Shown here: positions 34,932 through 46,666 of the stretch, in pieces
Layout of the letters: every line of letters starts with the position of its first letter
Numbering within the stretch: position 1 is the first letter of the stretch
DNA from: Serratia marcescens
GTDB taxonomy: Bacteria; Pseudomonadota; Gammaproteobacteria; Enterobacterales; Enterobacteriaceae
Length of the DNA stretch: 64,000 nt
Reading direction: 5' to 3'
Assembly: GCA_015548865.1 (NCBI GenBank)
Contig: JADMXW010000007.1
Span: 1 to 64,000 of the forward strand
The notes under the pieces: model-generated
Databases searched by the model: none
Seen by the model: only the letters and a program-made list of their open reading frames with translations
Told to the model about the DNA's origin: nothing
Made by a program: the position numbers and the translations under genes

Positions 34932-34999
34932 AGGCAACGGTTTTTTTCCCGCATTACTGATCAATATCACAAAGCTGCGCTAAAATGCTTTCGCTTTAA

Positions 35000-35081
35000 T
35001 GTCCGTACATTCTATCTTGTTCGTACATTCACTATGTCCGTACATTTGAAATTGTTCGTACATTTAAACTTGCCCGTACAT
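35000..35081 (+). promoter_or_regulatory. Array of five 11-bp iterons
   Basis: tg(t/c)(c/t)cgtacat at 35000-35010, 35018-35028, 35035-35045, 35053-35063 and 35071-35081, all in the same direction with 17-18 bp period. Each unit is close to its own reverse complement (tgt...aca), as expected for a dimeric GntR operator. Spacers between units are A/T-rich and not conserved. Confidence 0.75.
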
Positions 35082-35211
35082 AAACAATAGTACAGATATG
35101 TGAGTACCCGATGCGCCTGCCATGCCTCTCTACAGTATTGGCTTACTGGCAACCCCATTGCGGCGTGACAGGCGCAGTTTATCACTCTTACTCTCATTTC
35201 AGGATGCTTTT

Positions 35212-36564
35212 ATGGCTTCGAATGTGCTTGATTCCGTACTGTTTCGTGATGCATTTGGCACGCCGGCAATGCGCGCCGTTTTTGATGACCACGAGTTGAT
35301 TAGAAAATATGTCATCGTTGAGGTTGCATTAGCCAAGGCGCAGGCGCGCTGTGGCGTCATTCCTGAGGCCGCGGCGCAAGAAATTGCCCAGCGCTGTAAT
35401 GCCGATACGCTGGATTTTGATCTGCTGCGTCATGAAACCGAAATAGTCGGTTACCCCATTCTGCCGCTGGTGCATCAAATTTCCAAACAGGCTGGAGAGT
35501 CCGGTGGGTTTGTTCACTGGGGGGCAACCACGCAGGACATCATGGATACCGCTGTCGTTTTGCAAATCCGTGATGCTTTTGAACTGATTGAGCAGGAAAT
35601 TAAGACATTGCGCGCGACGCTTGCCGGTCTGGCTCTGCGCTACCGCAATACGCCAATGGCGGGGCGAACCCATTTACAGCAGGCCTTGCCAGTGACTTTT
35701 GGCTATAAAGCGGCCATCTGGCTTGACATGTTCGATCGCCATCAGGAGCGTTTGAACCAGGCTCGCCCTCGTATTTTAGTGGGGGAATTTGCCGGTGCGG
35801 CTGGAACGCTGGCCTCACTGGGCGATAAAGGCCTTGACGTTCAGCAGGCGTTGATGGAGGAGCTTGGTCTGGGTGTGCCTGTATCAACCTGGCATGTGGC
35901 GCGCGATGGTTTTGCCGAAGCGGTTAACCTGCTGGCTCTGATGACCGGTTCTCTGGGCAAAATTGCCTATGACGTGATGCTGATGGCGTCCAACGAGTTT
36001 GGCGAGTTGTATGAACCCTTTGTAAAAGGCCGTGGTGCCAGCAGCACCATGCCGCAAAAGCGTAATCCGATCTCCAGTGAATTGATGCTTGCCTGTGCCA
36101 AAGGTGTGCGGCAGCAAGCCGGTTTAATGTTAGATGCCATGGTGCAAGATCTCGAACGTGCCACCGGGCCGTGGCATGCAGAATGGATCGCCATTCCCGA
36201 AAGCTTCATTCTCGCCGCAGGTGCACTGCATCAAGCCAATTTTATGCTTAGCGGCCTGATTGTGGATGAACAGGCGATGGCGCGTAATCTTGATATGACA
36301 AAAGGCCTTATCGTAGCGGAAGCCGTCATGATGGGGCTGGCACCTTATATTGGTCGGCAGGATGCACACGATATTGTCTACGATGCCTGCCGTATTGTGA
36401 ATGAGAAGGGCGGCAGACTGGCGGATGTGCTCAATGAGATGCCGAATGTCGCGGACCGTTTGGCACCAGAACTGATTGAGCGTTTGACCGATCCAACCAA
36501 CTATCTGGGCATGGCACCAGAAATGGTTGATCAAGTGCTGAAAAGCTCTGCCAGCCGGTCGTAA
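35212..36564 (+). CDS. Fumarase/aspartase superfamily lyase, PcaB-like
   Basis: 450 residues, the size of 3-carboxy-cis,cis-muconate cycloisomerase (PcaB) and related adenylosuccinate-lyase family enzymes. The superfamily signature GASSTMPQKRNP is at 275-286 with the catalytic-loop serines. Other conserved sites are H103 in HWGATTQD and H154 in GRTHLQQALP. These enzymes make or break a C-N, C-O or C-C bond beta to a carboxylate. The start at 35212 follows AGGA; the frame extends 30 codons upstream without support. The adjacent DASS transporter suggests a di- or tricarboxylate substrate. No other protocatechuate genes are present, so a true PcaB role is doubtful. Confidence 0.82.
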   Translation: MASNVLDSVLFRDAFGTPAMRAVFDDHELIRKYVIVEVALAKAQARCGVIPEAAAQEIAQRCNADTLDFDLLRHETEIVGYPILPLVHQISKQAGESGGFVHWGATTQDIMDTAVVLQIRDAFELIEQEIKTLRATLAGLALRYRNTPMAGRTHLQQALPVTFGYKAAIWLDMFDRHQERLNQARPRILVGEFAGAAGTLASLGDKGLDVQQALMEELGLGVPVSTWHVARDGFAEAVNLLALMTGSLGKIAYDVMLMASNEFGELYEPFVKGRGASSTMPQKRNPISSELMLACAKGVRQQAGLMLDAMVQDLERATGPWHAEWIAIPESFILAAGALHQANFMLSGLIVDEQAMARNLDMTKGLIVAEAVMMGLAPYIGRQDAHDIVYDACRIVNEKGGRLADVLNEMPNVADRLAPELIERLTDPTNYLGMAPEMVDQVLKSSASRS

Positions 36565-36603
36565 TGTCCGGCGTTCACCCGCTCTACGAATGAGGAGATG
36601 ATT

Positions 36604-38025
36604 ATGTCATCGGATTCATCCACAGGGAAAAAGGTGTTCGCCGTAGTGGTGCCCATTGCATTTGGCATTGCTATCTGGCTTGCCCCCGTACCTGCCAACC
36701 TTTCTCCCCAGGCATGGCATATGTTTGCCATTTTTGCTGCGACTATCGCAGCAATCTTGACGCAGCCACTGCCCTCGGGGGCGGTGATGTTGATTGCGCT
36801 TTGCGTGGCCATTTTCACCCAAACCCTTACCGAAGCAAAAGCGCTGTCTGGTTTTGCCAGTGGCACTGTGTGGTTGATTTTTTGCGCTTATATCCTTTCT
36901 CTGGGGTTTGTTACTTCGGGGTTGGGTAAGCGTATTGCCTATAAGATGCTTTCCTTGTTTGGTGGAAGCAGCCTGGGTATTGCCTATTCACTGGGTATTT
37001 CTGATTTGATCATGGCACCAGCGATGCCTTCGGTAACAGCACGCTCAGGAGGGATAATTTTTCCTATCGCGCGTTCAATCAATACGGTACTGGGATCGAC
37101 ACCGGGGGAAAGCGGTAAAAAAATCGGGGATTTCCTGACCATGGTCTGCTTTCAGTTTACCCCTATTACCGGTGCCATTTTCCTGACCGGGATGGCAGCG
37201 AATCCGCTGGTGAGCAGTCTGGCAAAAAGCTCCCTTGGGGTTGAAATAACCTGGAGTGGCTGGTTTATTGCTGCTGTTGTTCCTGCCTTGGTCTGCTTTT
37301 GCCTGATGCCGCTACTGGTTTACAAGATAGTGAATCCCGAGCTTAAGCGTACACCGGAAGCTAAAGCGATGGGGCGTGAAGCGCTGTCTCAACTGGGGCC
37401 TATGACCACGACGGAAAAGAAAGTGGCATTTGGTTTTCTGTTGGCATTGGTCGGATGGGGAACCAGTCTGATTACCGGCCTTTCTGCGACATCTGTAGGG
37501 TTGGGGCTGGCGGCTTATCTCTTTGCTGTTGGGGCTGTGGATTGGAAAGCATTGCTGAAAGATCACGCCGCCTGGGATACGGTCATCTGGTTTAGCGTTA
37601 TCATCAGTCTGGCTACCGGACTCTCCGATCTGGGGTTCATCAAATGGATGGCGGGCTTGCTGGGTAACCTGATCCAAGGGTTTGGCGCCATGGAGACCTT
37701 TGTGCTGCTGGGCGTGCTTTATATCTACGTGCACTATCTGTTCGCTACCGCATCTGGCCATGTCGCTGCACTCTACGTTCCCTTTGCCGCGACCGCCATT
37801 GCGGCAGGTGCACCGCCGATGATGGTGGCCATCTGCTTTGGGATTTTCAGTAATCTGATGTGGGGCAACACTGAATACGGTGGTGGACCGGGACCCATCT
37901 ATTTCGCTCAGGGATATTTCACTCGACCACGCTTCTACAAAATTAACGCGGCAGTTGTTACCTTTAACGTCGTGCTGACCTTCAGCGTGGGTCTGCTGTG
38001 GTGGAAATTACTTGGCTACTATTAA
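36604..38025 (+). CDS. DASS-family anion symporter (CitT-like)
   Basis: Inner-membrane divalent anion:sodium symporter or exchanger, 473 residues with about 12 hydrophobic segments. Family-typical features: PSVTARSGGIIFPIA, a SSL-type segment and a C-terminal NLMWGNTEYGGGPGPIYF loop. The start at 36604 is placed six bases after GAGGAG; the ATG at 36598 abuts it. It follows the PcaB-like lyase by 39 bp and probably supplies its carboxylate substrate or exports its product. Confidence 0.88.
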   Translation: MSSDSSTGKKVFAVVVPIAFGIAIWLAPVPANLSPQAWHMFAIFAATIAAILTQPLPSGAVMLIALCVAIFTQTLTEAKALSGFASGTVWLIFCAYILSLGFVTSGLGKRIAYKMLSLFGGSSLGIAYSLGISDLIMAPAMPSVTARSGGIIFPIARSINTVLGSTPGESGKKIGDFLTMVCFQFTPITGAIFLTGMAANPLVSSLAKSSLGVEITWSGWFIAAVVPALVCFCLMPLLVYKIVNPELKRTPEAKAMGREALSQLGPMTTTEKKVAFGFLLALVGWGTSLITGLSATSVGLGLAAYLFAVGAVDWKALLKDHAAWDTVIWFSVIISLATGLSDLGFIKWMAGLLGNLIQGFGAMETFVLLGVLYIYVHYLFATASGHVAALYVPFAATAIAAGAPPMMVAICFGIFSNLMWGNTEYGGGPGPIYFAQGYFTRPRFYKINAAVVTFNVVLTFSVGLLWWKLLGYY

Positions 38026-38081
38026 TGTAATAACAGCGTGTTACCTCTCCTGTACTTGATGACTGTGACAATATGACAAGA

Positions 38082-38112
38082 CAGGTTGCCTTAGATGGTA
38101 TCAGGCAACCTG
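38082..38112 (+). terminator. Hairpin after DASS gene
   Basis: caggttgcc / ggcaacctg with a 13-nt loop, 57 bp past the stop. Likely the end of the lyase-transporter operon; no clear U-tract. Confidence 0.45.
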
Positions 38113-38208
38113 CTTTGTACTGACGGCCAATCCCATTAGGGCTATTTCACTTGCCATTTAGGCCTGAGACCGCGCCAGAAATCTTCATGTACGTCGTGTG
38201 TGTTTCTG

Positions 38209-38226
38209 TTTCTGCGCGCTGTCCGT
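38209..38226 (+). repeat. 18-bp dispersed repeat, copy 2
   Basis: Identical to 1807-1824 (tttctgcgcgctgtccgt), again followed after a few bases by caaactg, 34 bp from the stop of the second GGDEF gene. Confidence 0.6.
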
Positions 38227-38259
38227 AGCGCAAACTGACGGCGCTAATTGAACTGGTTC

Positions 38260-39669
38260 TTACTGTACCGTCCGGTTGCGACCTTCTCGTTTGGCGATAT
38301 AGAGGTTTTTATCTGCAGCAGCAAAAAGCTGGTGCACATTTTGAGTCAGGTCCATTTCCGACGAGGGTGCATAGGCAATGCCGATGCTCACCGCGACGGG
38401 GACAGAAATATCATTGATAACACAGGGCGTGTCGTGAATTTTAGCGCGCACGCGCTCGGCCAACGCGAAAAAATCCTGTTGGGAAAAATTAAAACAGACG
38501 ACTGCAAACTCCTCTCCGCCCACGCGACTCACCAAACCGGGTTCTGGAATGGATTGCTGAATCAAGTTCGCGACGTGTTTCAATACATAGTCACCGTTAT
38601 CGTGTCCATAACTGTCGTTGATGGTTTTGAAATGATCGATATCAACCAGCATCATATTGATGGCTGCTTGGCGATAACGCGCAATTCTCCCATAGCGGTT
38701 TAGCGCATCGTTAAAACCGTAGCGCGAAAGCAGCTGCGTGAGAAAATCGTGGCTGGCCTGCATCAACAGACGTTGGTTGAGTTGACGGATGGTCTTGGCA
38801 TTCATCGCCATTAGCAACGGACTAAAGATAATGGCGGCTATGCTGATGCGAGCAATGGTTATCTCTTGCATAAACAGGGCATCCTGATGGTCATAGACCC
38901 CCTGGACATGGAGCGCTGTCATGATCAATTCAACAATGCCAGTACACAACGTGATAAGGCGTATCGCCCATAATGGATACACAATGGCGCACCAGGTCAG
39001 TGCGGGCAAGGGAAAAGCTAAAATGGCGATCGGACCAATCAGTGTGCCTAACCCCAATGACAACACAAGAAATACCAAAGGGATACTGCTGCGCCAGTTT
39101 AACGTGGGCATGCGTAATGTGAAGTCACTGCGCAACGTCAACAGTAATGGCAGAAACAGAACCGCCGTATAAAATTGGTCACTGAACCAGTTAAGTACAT
39201 CTTGCTGAAAAGATTGACGCGTTTGCTCTGCGGCATGTTGTGCAAGTGCACCGACCAGTGCACAAGAAAGAGCAGCTACTATGCAGGAGGCAAACAGATG
39301 CAATGACGTCGTGATATCGGCTTCTTGCTGTCGATATCCCCCCCGCCAACACAGCAATTTGATCAGCACAAAAATAAAGACCAGATTGGCGGCATTAATG
39401 GTGAATGCACTGAACCCCCAGCCATAAATCAAACTGTCCTGCATGACCATGGCGCTATAGGCGACGCAATAATACCAAGGGGTATTCAGATGACGGCAGC
39501 GATAAAACAGTGCCGCGACAAGAATATTGACTGGCCAGAGAACAGAGAGATCGATGCCTGACATGCGAGCATGTGAACCGAGAACACAGCCCAATAGCGC
39601 CAATATAAAAACGTTAAAGCTGTTTAAAAGCATGTTGCTGCTTTTAAACAGTGTCAGATTTACATGCAT
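38260..39669 (-). CDS. MASE1-type membrane diguanylate cyclase
   Basis: 469 residues: N-terminal MASE1-like sensor with about eight spans (15-290) and a C-terminal GGDEF domain. The active site is GGEEF at 384-388 and the metal/phosphate loop DIDHFKTINDSYGHDNGD is intact, so it should make cyclic di-GMP. The I-site position (375-378) reads PEPG rather than RxxD, so product inhibition by that route is unlikely, in contrast to the dgcC gene at the left edge. It stands alone. Confidence 0.88.
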   Translation of the reverse strand: MHVNLTLFKSSNMLLNSFNVFILALLGCVLGSHARMSGIDLSVLWPVNILVAALFYRCRHLNTPWYYCVAYSAMVMQDSLIYGWGFSAFTINAANLVFIFVLIKLLCWRGGYRQQEADITTSLHLFASCIVAALSCALVGALAQHAAEQTRQSFQQDVLNWFSDQFYTAVLFLPLLLTLRSDFTLRMPTLNWRSSIPLVFLVLSLGLGTLIGPIAILAFPLPALTWCAIVYPLWAIRLITLCTGIVELIMTALHVQGVYDHQDALFMQEITIARISIAAIIFSPLLMAMNAKTIRQLNQRLLMQASHDFLTQLLSRYGFNDALNRYGRIARYRQAAINMMLVDIDHFKTINDSYGHDNGDYVLKHVANLIQQSIPEPGLVSRVGGEEFAVVCFNFSQQDFFALAERVRAKIHDTPCVINDISVPVAVSIGIAYAPSSEMDLTQNVHQLFAAADKNLYIAKREGRNRTVQ

Positions 39670-39931
39670 ATTCTCTGCCCATCTTCAGGGAATGTTACTC
39701 TGCGTCTAAAATTGCGTGCAATCATACACGTAAGCCAGCAGGCAAACAGTACCCCGTATGAAACCAGGCAATTTTTAACGTATTGTTTTTGGGCTTATCC
39801 GGTGCGAATTCGCAGAATTCCGGCAAAAAAAGTGTGCTAATGGGCGGATGAAAAATCTCCCAAGGAGATAGTGTTATAGCCAGAGCGCTGCGTCATCTTA
39901 TGCGCATGTTTTTTACCGGCAGGAGTCTACT
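39670..39931. other. Divergent intergenic region
   Basis: 262 bp carrying the promoters of the GGDEF gene and of the small secreted protein gene. Nothing else recognised. Confidence 0.4.
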
Positions 39932-40504
39932 ATGAGAATAAAACAGCGTATCTGCGGATTATTACTGGTGTTACCACTGTATGGTTTCGCTCAGGCGAAT
40001 AATGCCGATCTGATTGACGGGTATACGACGCAGCAGATTGCCGACATCTTGCCGAGAACAATCGACGGTTTACAGCGGCGTACGGTTGAGGTGGTATCGG
40101 ATTATCATACTTTTCAGGTGGAGTATGTTGATCCTGCTACCCAGCGCAAAGCGTTGGTAACGCTCTATACGTTACCCGCAGATGCAAAAGGGAATATTCC
40201 CGTTGCCTCCAGCGATCGCGATCTTGATGCAGTGGTTGCCAGCGCCGAAAAAGAGATGTTGCGCCAGCGCATTAAACCGGAAATGAAGGAACTGGCGGCG
40301 GCGGGCGCGCCCAAATTTCGCTGCCTGCAAACGGTGATGAATGAAAAAGTGGTACATCAGGTTTGCTCAACCTTGTTTAAAGGGCGCGTGTTAGAAATCC
40401 AGCCGGTCACGATGGTAAACGACAAAGCGTATGAGCCAGCAATGAAACGCGGCGAGGAACTGGTTGTTAGCTTTGGTAAAATAATGAGTGAAGCGGCGAA
40501 ATGA
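39932..40504 (+). CDS. Secreted hypothetical protein, 190 residues
   Basis: An N-terminal signal peptide is clear (MRIKQRICGLLLVLPLYGFA, cleavage near QAN at 21-23). The mature part is about 167 residues with two Cys (near 130 and 143) that may form a disulfide. I do not recognise a domain; it looks like a small periplasmic protein. The ATG at 39932 follows gcaggag. Single gene ending at a convergent hairpin. Confidence 0.75.
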   Translation: MRIKQRICGLLLVLPLYGFAQANNADLIDGYTTQQIADILPRTIDGLQRRTVEVVSDYHTFQVEYVDPATQRKALVTLYTLPADAKGNIPVASSDRDLDAVVASAEKEMLRQRIKPEMKELAAAGAPKFRCLQTVMNEKVVHQVCSTLFKGRVLEIQPVTMVNDKAYEPAMKRGEELVVSFGKIMSEAAK

Positions 40505-40512
40505 ACTGCTGG

Positions 40513-40542
40513 AACAGGCTGGCGCTGGCGAGCCAGCCTGTT
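40513..40542. terminator. Convergent terminator hairpin
   Basis: aacaggctggc / gccagcctgtt with an 8-nt loop between the secreted protein gene and the leftward DJ-1/PfpI gene. Confidence 0.6.
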
Positions 40543-40546
40543 GATA

Positions 40547-41143
40547 TCAGATAGGGTTTTCAGTCCAATCAAACTCCAACTGTTTGGCGGTTCTTTCTGC
40601 CAGCGCGCGCCCTGCAAAACGCTCGACCAGATGCAGGCTCATATCAATGCCTGCGGAAATGCCTGCTGATGATATCAGCGCCCCTTGGTCTACCCAACGT
40701 ACGCCGCTTTTTACGTCCAGCGCAGGGAACATCGCCTTCAGGTCGGGAATGTCTTCCCAGTGTGTTGTCACCGACTTGTTGCTTAACTGTCCGGTTTTAG
40801 CGAGCAGAAAAGCACCCGTGCAAACAGACGCTGTAATGGTTGTTTGAGGGATTTGACGAGCAAGCCAATCGATTACCGTGGGTTTTTCCATCTCAGCAGT
40901 AACTACGCCGCCAGGGACAATCAAACAATCCAACGCAGGATAGTCGTCTAAAGCGAAGTCAGGATCGATCTTTAATCCAGCTCGTGCTCGCACCGGTGCA
41001 TGCTTTTCACCTAAGGTAAATACACGAAAAAGGGGTTCGGTTCCCCCCGCGACACGGGTTGCACAGGTAAAGACTTCATACGGCCCAGCAAAGTCCAATA
41101 CTTCTACATTATCAAAAACATAAATTCCGATTTGCAGCGTCAT
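40547..41143 (-). CDS. DJ-1/PfpI family protein (isonitrile hydratase-like)
   Basis: 198 residues forming one class I glutamine amidotransferase-like domain. The reactive cysteine is C108 in ASVCTGAFLLA and there is an early FAGPYEVF segment, both typical of the isonitrile hydratase (InhA) and AraC-fused DJ-1 group. Some members hydrate isonitriles or detoxify carbonyls, others are of unknown function. Single gene; substrate not assignable. Confidence 0.85.
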   Translation of the reverse strand: MTLQIGIYVFDNVEVLDFAGPYEVFTCATRVAGGTEPLFRVFTLGEKHAPVRARAGLKIDPDFALDDYPALDCLIVPGGVVTAEMEKPTVIDWLARQIPQTTITASVCTGAFLLAKTGQLSNKSVTTHWEDIPDLKAMFPALDVKSGVRWVDQGALISSAGISAGIDMSLHLVERFAGRALAERTAKQLEFDWTENPI

Positions 41144-41397
41144 TGCCGAGTCTCCGCAGGGAAAGTCAACCTCTGAATACTATAGCTTGGTGCGTAAAAA
41201 AGGAAGGTAGGCAGTAAAGAACATAGTGCTTGCTTGTTCATACATGATAGTCGTTTATTCCGAAAAATAAGAAATTCTAATTATTTTCGCAATGCCATTA
41301 TCACTCTGTTGTAGTATGTGCTGGTATGTATTTCTTGGTTAATTGGTATCAATTTTAGGCATGCCCTTTTAGCGTGCCATCTCAGCGTGAGGTATTT
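41144..41397. other. Intergenic region
   Basis: 254 bp of AT-rich divergent spacer. No gene or clear site seen. Confidence 0.35.
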
Positions 41398-41631
41398 ATG
41401 CAACGACAGAAGTGGTTTAACGTGTTTGTTTTAACTATTCTGCTGATGACGACAGGAACCTGGACTTTGCACTTTTTCCTGGATGGGGGCGTTGTCAAAG
41501 GGATTGCCTGCTATTTTGTTAAACTGATGAGTGGTATTACCCCACTGGCGGCAATCCGCTCTGTGGTTATGCCCCAACATGGCCCTAAGGCCACATTGGG
41601 ACGTCAGACAAATCTTATGGCAAGACCCTAG
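41398..41631 (+). CDS. Small membrane protein, 77 residues
   Basis: Starts at the ATG at 41398, five bases after gagg; an in-frame GTG 24 bases earlier is weaker. One clear transmembrane span (about 8-30, FNVFVLTILLMTTGTWTLHFF) and a second hydrophobic patch (about 34-52), with a basic tail. No recognised family. It is convergent with katG, ending 13 bp from the katG stop. Confidence 0.6.
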   Translation: MQRQKWFNVFVLTILLMTTGTWTLHFFLDGGVVKGIACYFVKLMSGITPLAAIRSVVMPQHGPKATLGRQTNLMARP

Positions 41632-41644
41632 CTACGAATAACCG

Positions 41645-44358
<2,714 letters not shown>

Positions 44359-45312
44359 ATGGATAATTTTCAAAAAGAGATAGATGAGAGAACAAATCTC
44401 ACTTCCTCAAATAAATTTGAACTGCTGTTGTTCCGTTTGGGCCCCGCAACGCAGGGAGCCGAGTCTGAGTTGTACGGTATCAATGTGTTTAAGCTACGTG
44501 AAATTGTGCCGATGCCTTCGTTGACCAAAGCGGCTGGTATGAAACCCCCGATGATGGGTATGGTGAACATTCGCGGACAGGTTATTCCGGTTATCGATCT
44601 GCCCGCACTGCTGGGTTGCGCGCCAAGTACCGGGCTGAACATTCTTCTCATCACTGAGTACGCGCGGAGTACCCAGGCTTTTGCGGTTGAATCGGTGGAC
44701 GATATTGTTCGTCTGGATTGGAGTCAGGTGCTGGCCGCAGAAAATGGGGTTAACTCAACGTATATCACCAGTATTGCGCGGTTGGATGCCGATAAATCCA
44801 GTAACCGCCTGGCCTTGGTGTTGGACGTAGAACAGATCCTGCATGACATGAATCCGGTCGATCGTGATATCAAAGAAGATAAACTCAAAACCAAAGAATT
44901 CCATCTAAAGCCGGGTACCGTTGCTATTGTGGCCGATGATTCCAAAGTAGCGCGTTCCATGATTGAACAAGGCCTGAATGTTATGCAGATCCCTGCGTTG
45001 ATGCATGTCACGGGTCAGGAAGCCTGGAACAAGATACAGGCAATGGCAAAAGAAGCTCAGCAGGAAGGTCGGCCGATTTCGGATAAAATTTCTTTTGTTT
45101 TAACCGATCTGGAAATGCCGGAGATGGACGGTTTTACCCTCACACGCAATATTAAGCGTGATGATTTCCTCAAAAAACTGCCTGTGATTATTCACTCCTC
45201 ACTTTCCGGTAGCGCGAACGAAGATCATGTGCGCAAGGTGGGTGCGGATGCCTATGTGGCGAAGTTTGAAGTCAATGAATTGGCAGATGCCATTCACTCC
45301 GTTTTAGATTGA
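44359..45312 (+). CDS. cheV: Chemotaxis coupling protein CheV
   Basis: 317 residues: CheW-like scaffold domain (about 17-165) and a receiver domain (about 185-315). The phospho-acceptor is D250 in VLTDLEMPEMDG, with the acidic pair ADD at 192-194. It links chemoreceptors to the CheA kinase and may buffer phosphate for adaptation. It stands apart from other chemotaxis genes, as is common for cheV. The ATG at 44359 follows gaggg. Confidence 0.94.
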   Translation: MDNFQKEIDERTNLTSSNKFELLLFRLGPATQGAESELYGINVFKLREIVPMPSLTKAAGMKPPMMGMVNIRGQVIPVIDLPALLGCAPSTGLNILLITEYARSTQAFAVESVDDIVRLDWSQVLAAENGVNSTYITSIARLDADKSSNRLALVLDVEQILHDMNPVDRDIKEDKLKTKEFHLKPGTVAIVADDSKVARSMIEQGLNVMQIPALMHVTGQEAWNKIQAMAKEAQQEGRPISDKISFVLTDLEMPEMDGFTLTRNIKRDDFLKKLPVIIHSSLSGSANEDHVRKVGADAYVAKFEVNELADAIHSVLD

Positions 45313-45335
45313 TATTGCTGCATCGATAATATTTA

Positions 45336-45370
45336 TGCCGCCAGCGCGTTATAAGCGTTGGCGGTATTTT
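45336..45370 (+). terminator. Terminator after cheV
   Basis: Stem tgccgccagcgc / gcgttggcggta with two G-U pairs, followed by tttt. It also separates cheV from the convergent EamA gene. Confidence 0.7.
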
Positions 45371-45373
45371 GCG

Positions 45374-46267
45374 CTATGCCCTTTGTGGTGTTTTAGAACA
45401 TAGCCAGATACCAAAAACTATCAGTAGCGCGCTGATCAGATGAAAGGATTCTAGCGTGGTATTGAGGAATACCAGACTGAACACCCCGCCAGATAATGGA
45501 ATCAGGTGTGTGTAGATTTCTCCTCGTATCGCGCCGATATCACTGATGCCTTTATTCCAAAACACATATGAGAGCCAGGATGGGAATATCACCAGATAGG
45601 CCAGACCGGTTAAAAAATCCCATTGAAAGTAAGGTGTCGGGTCAAGAGCGGGCAGGCGAACGATATAAAGAAAGGTGGGAGGAATAAGCAGCAATGCACC
45701 GAGTAAGGCACTAACAGCCACGAACGCATTACCTGGTATGCTTTTGTCTTTTTTTCTTAAAAAAGTGCAATAGAAAGCCCAACTGAGCGCTGAGCCCATA
45801 GTCCATAAATCACCCTGATTAAGCGTGTTAAAGGTGTCAAGACGGGGGATTTCTCCTTTTACGACCAGATACAATACGCCACCGGTACTGAATAAGACAC
45901 CGAGCATATTGTTACGCGAAACAGGATCGTTGAACACGATTCTGTTAAGTAATAACACGATGGCGGGTGTTGCTGACATATAGATCGCGGCATTTAATGA
46001 TGTTGTATATTGTAAGCCGATGTAAAGCGTAAGGGGGAAAAGAACCTGCCCACATACCGAGAGAAAAAATATTATGCCAAGGGAGTTACGCATCTTCACC
46101 CAGTTTTTCTGCACTTGCTTGAAATAAACAATCATCAATAACATTGCCGTAATTGCCCAGCGTGCTTCAGTCATGATGATAGGGTCTGCTCGCGCTACAA
46201 GGACATGTCCAACAACATAATTACCTCCCCAAAACATGGCGGCGAGAGCTAACAAAAGATAAGGCAT
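45374..46267 (-). CDS. EamA/DMT family transporter
   Basis: Inner-membrane protein of 297 residues with ten predicted spans in two EamA repeats (about 1-135 and 148-292). It opens with MPYLLLALAAMFWGGNYVVG, typical of RhaT/YdcZ-like drug and metabolite exporters. The substrate cannot be assigned. It stands alone. Confidence 0.88.
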   Translation of the reverse strand: MPYLLLALAAMFWGGNYVVGHVLVARADPIIMTEARWAITAMLLMIVYFKQVQKNWVKMRNSLGIIFFLSVCGQVLFPLTLYIGLQYTTSLNAAIYMSATPAIVLLLNRIVFNDPVSRNNMLGVLFSTGGVLYLVVKGEIPRLDTFNTLNQGDLWTMGSALSWAFYCTFLRKKDKSIPGNAFVAVSALLGALLLIPPTFLYIVRLPALDPTPYFQWDFLTGLAYLVIFPSWLSYVFWNKGISDIGAIRGEIYTHLIPLSGGVFSLVFLNTTLESFHLISALLIVFGIWLCSKTPQRA

Positions 46268-46524
46268 AATATCTTTCTCTTAATAAGTATCATGCTGATG
46301 ATTCTGCATCGAGACAACATTAGCAATGATTCATATCAATAAAAATAATATTTTTCCTTTCATAGTTAAATAATAACCTTTTGGAATTAATTTCTTCCAG
46401 TTAAAATGGATTAAAGAAGTTTGTTTTTAGAATCTTATTTTAATATAGGGATACGTATTTTTTTTTCGTCAGTAATTATAGAAGCGAGCAGCGCAGTTTT
46501 ATTTAAATGTCAAAAAAGATCGCT
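46268..46524. other. AT-rich intergenic region
   Basis: 257 bp upstream of the EamA gene, very AT-rich near 46320-46500, with no visible gene. Confidence 0.35.
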
Positions 46525-46666
46525 ATACCCGTCATACTTCACGTTGCAGGTGTGTTGACGGCGCTCGTTATTCGGCCCATCCATGAGCCTCACCTCTTAC
46601 AAGACCGCTGCAAGCGCTGTTCAAAACGTTAACGTTTTGTCCTGCAACTCGAATTATTCAGGGTTT
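46525..46666. repeat. Palindromic intergenic repeat, copy A
   Basis: Bounded by inverted ends atacccgtcatacttca and its partner tcgaattattcagggttta, with cgttaacgttttgtcctgca inside the right half. The right end runs into the nhaC-type gene and supplies its last codons and stop. Confidence 0.8.

Noticed and set aside
34955..34976. CRP-like site (tgtgatattgatca) near the GntR start
   Set aside because: Only one half matches the CRP consensus well.
35000..35081. Iterons as a CRISPR array or replication origin
   Set aside because: Units are only 11 bp with 6-7 bp spacers, no cas or rep gene nearby, and they sit in a regulator-operon spacer.
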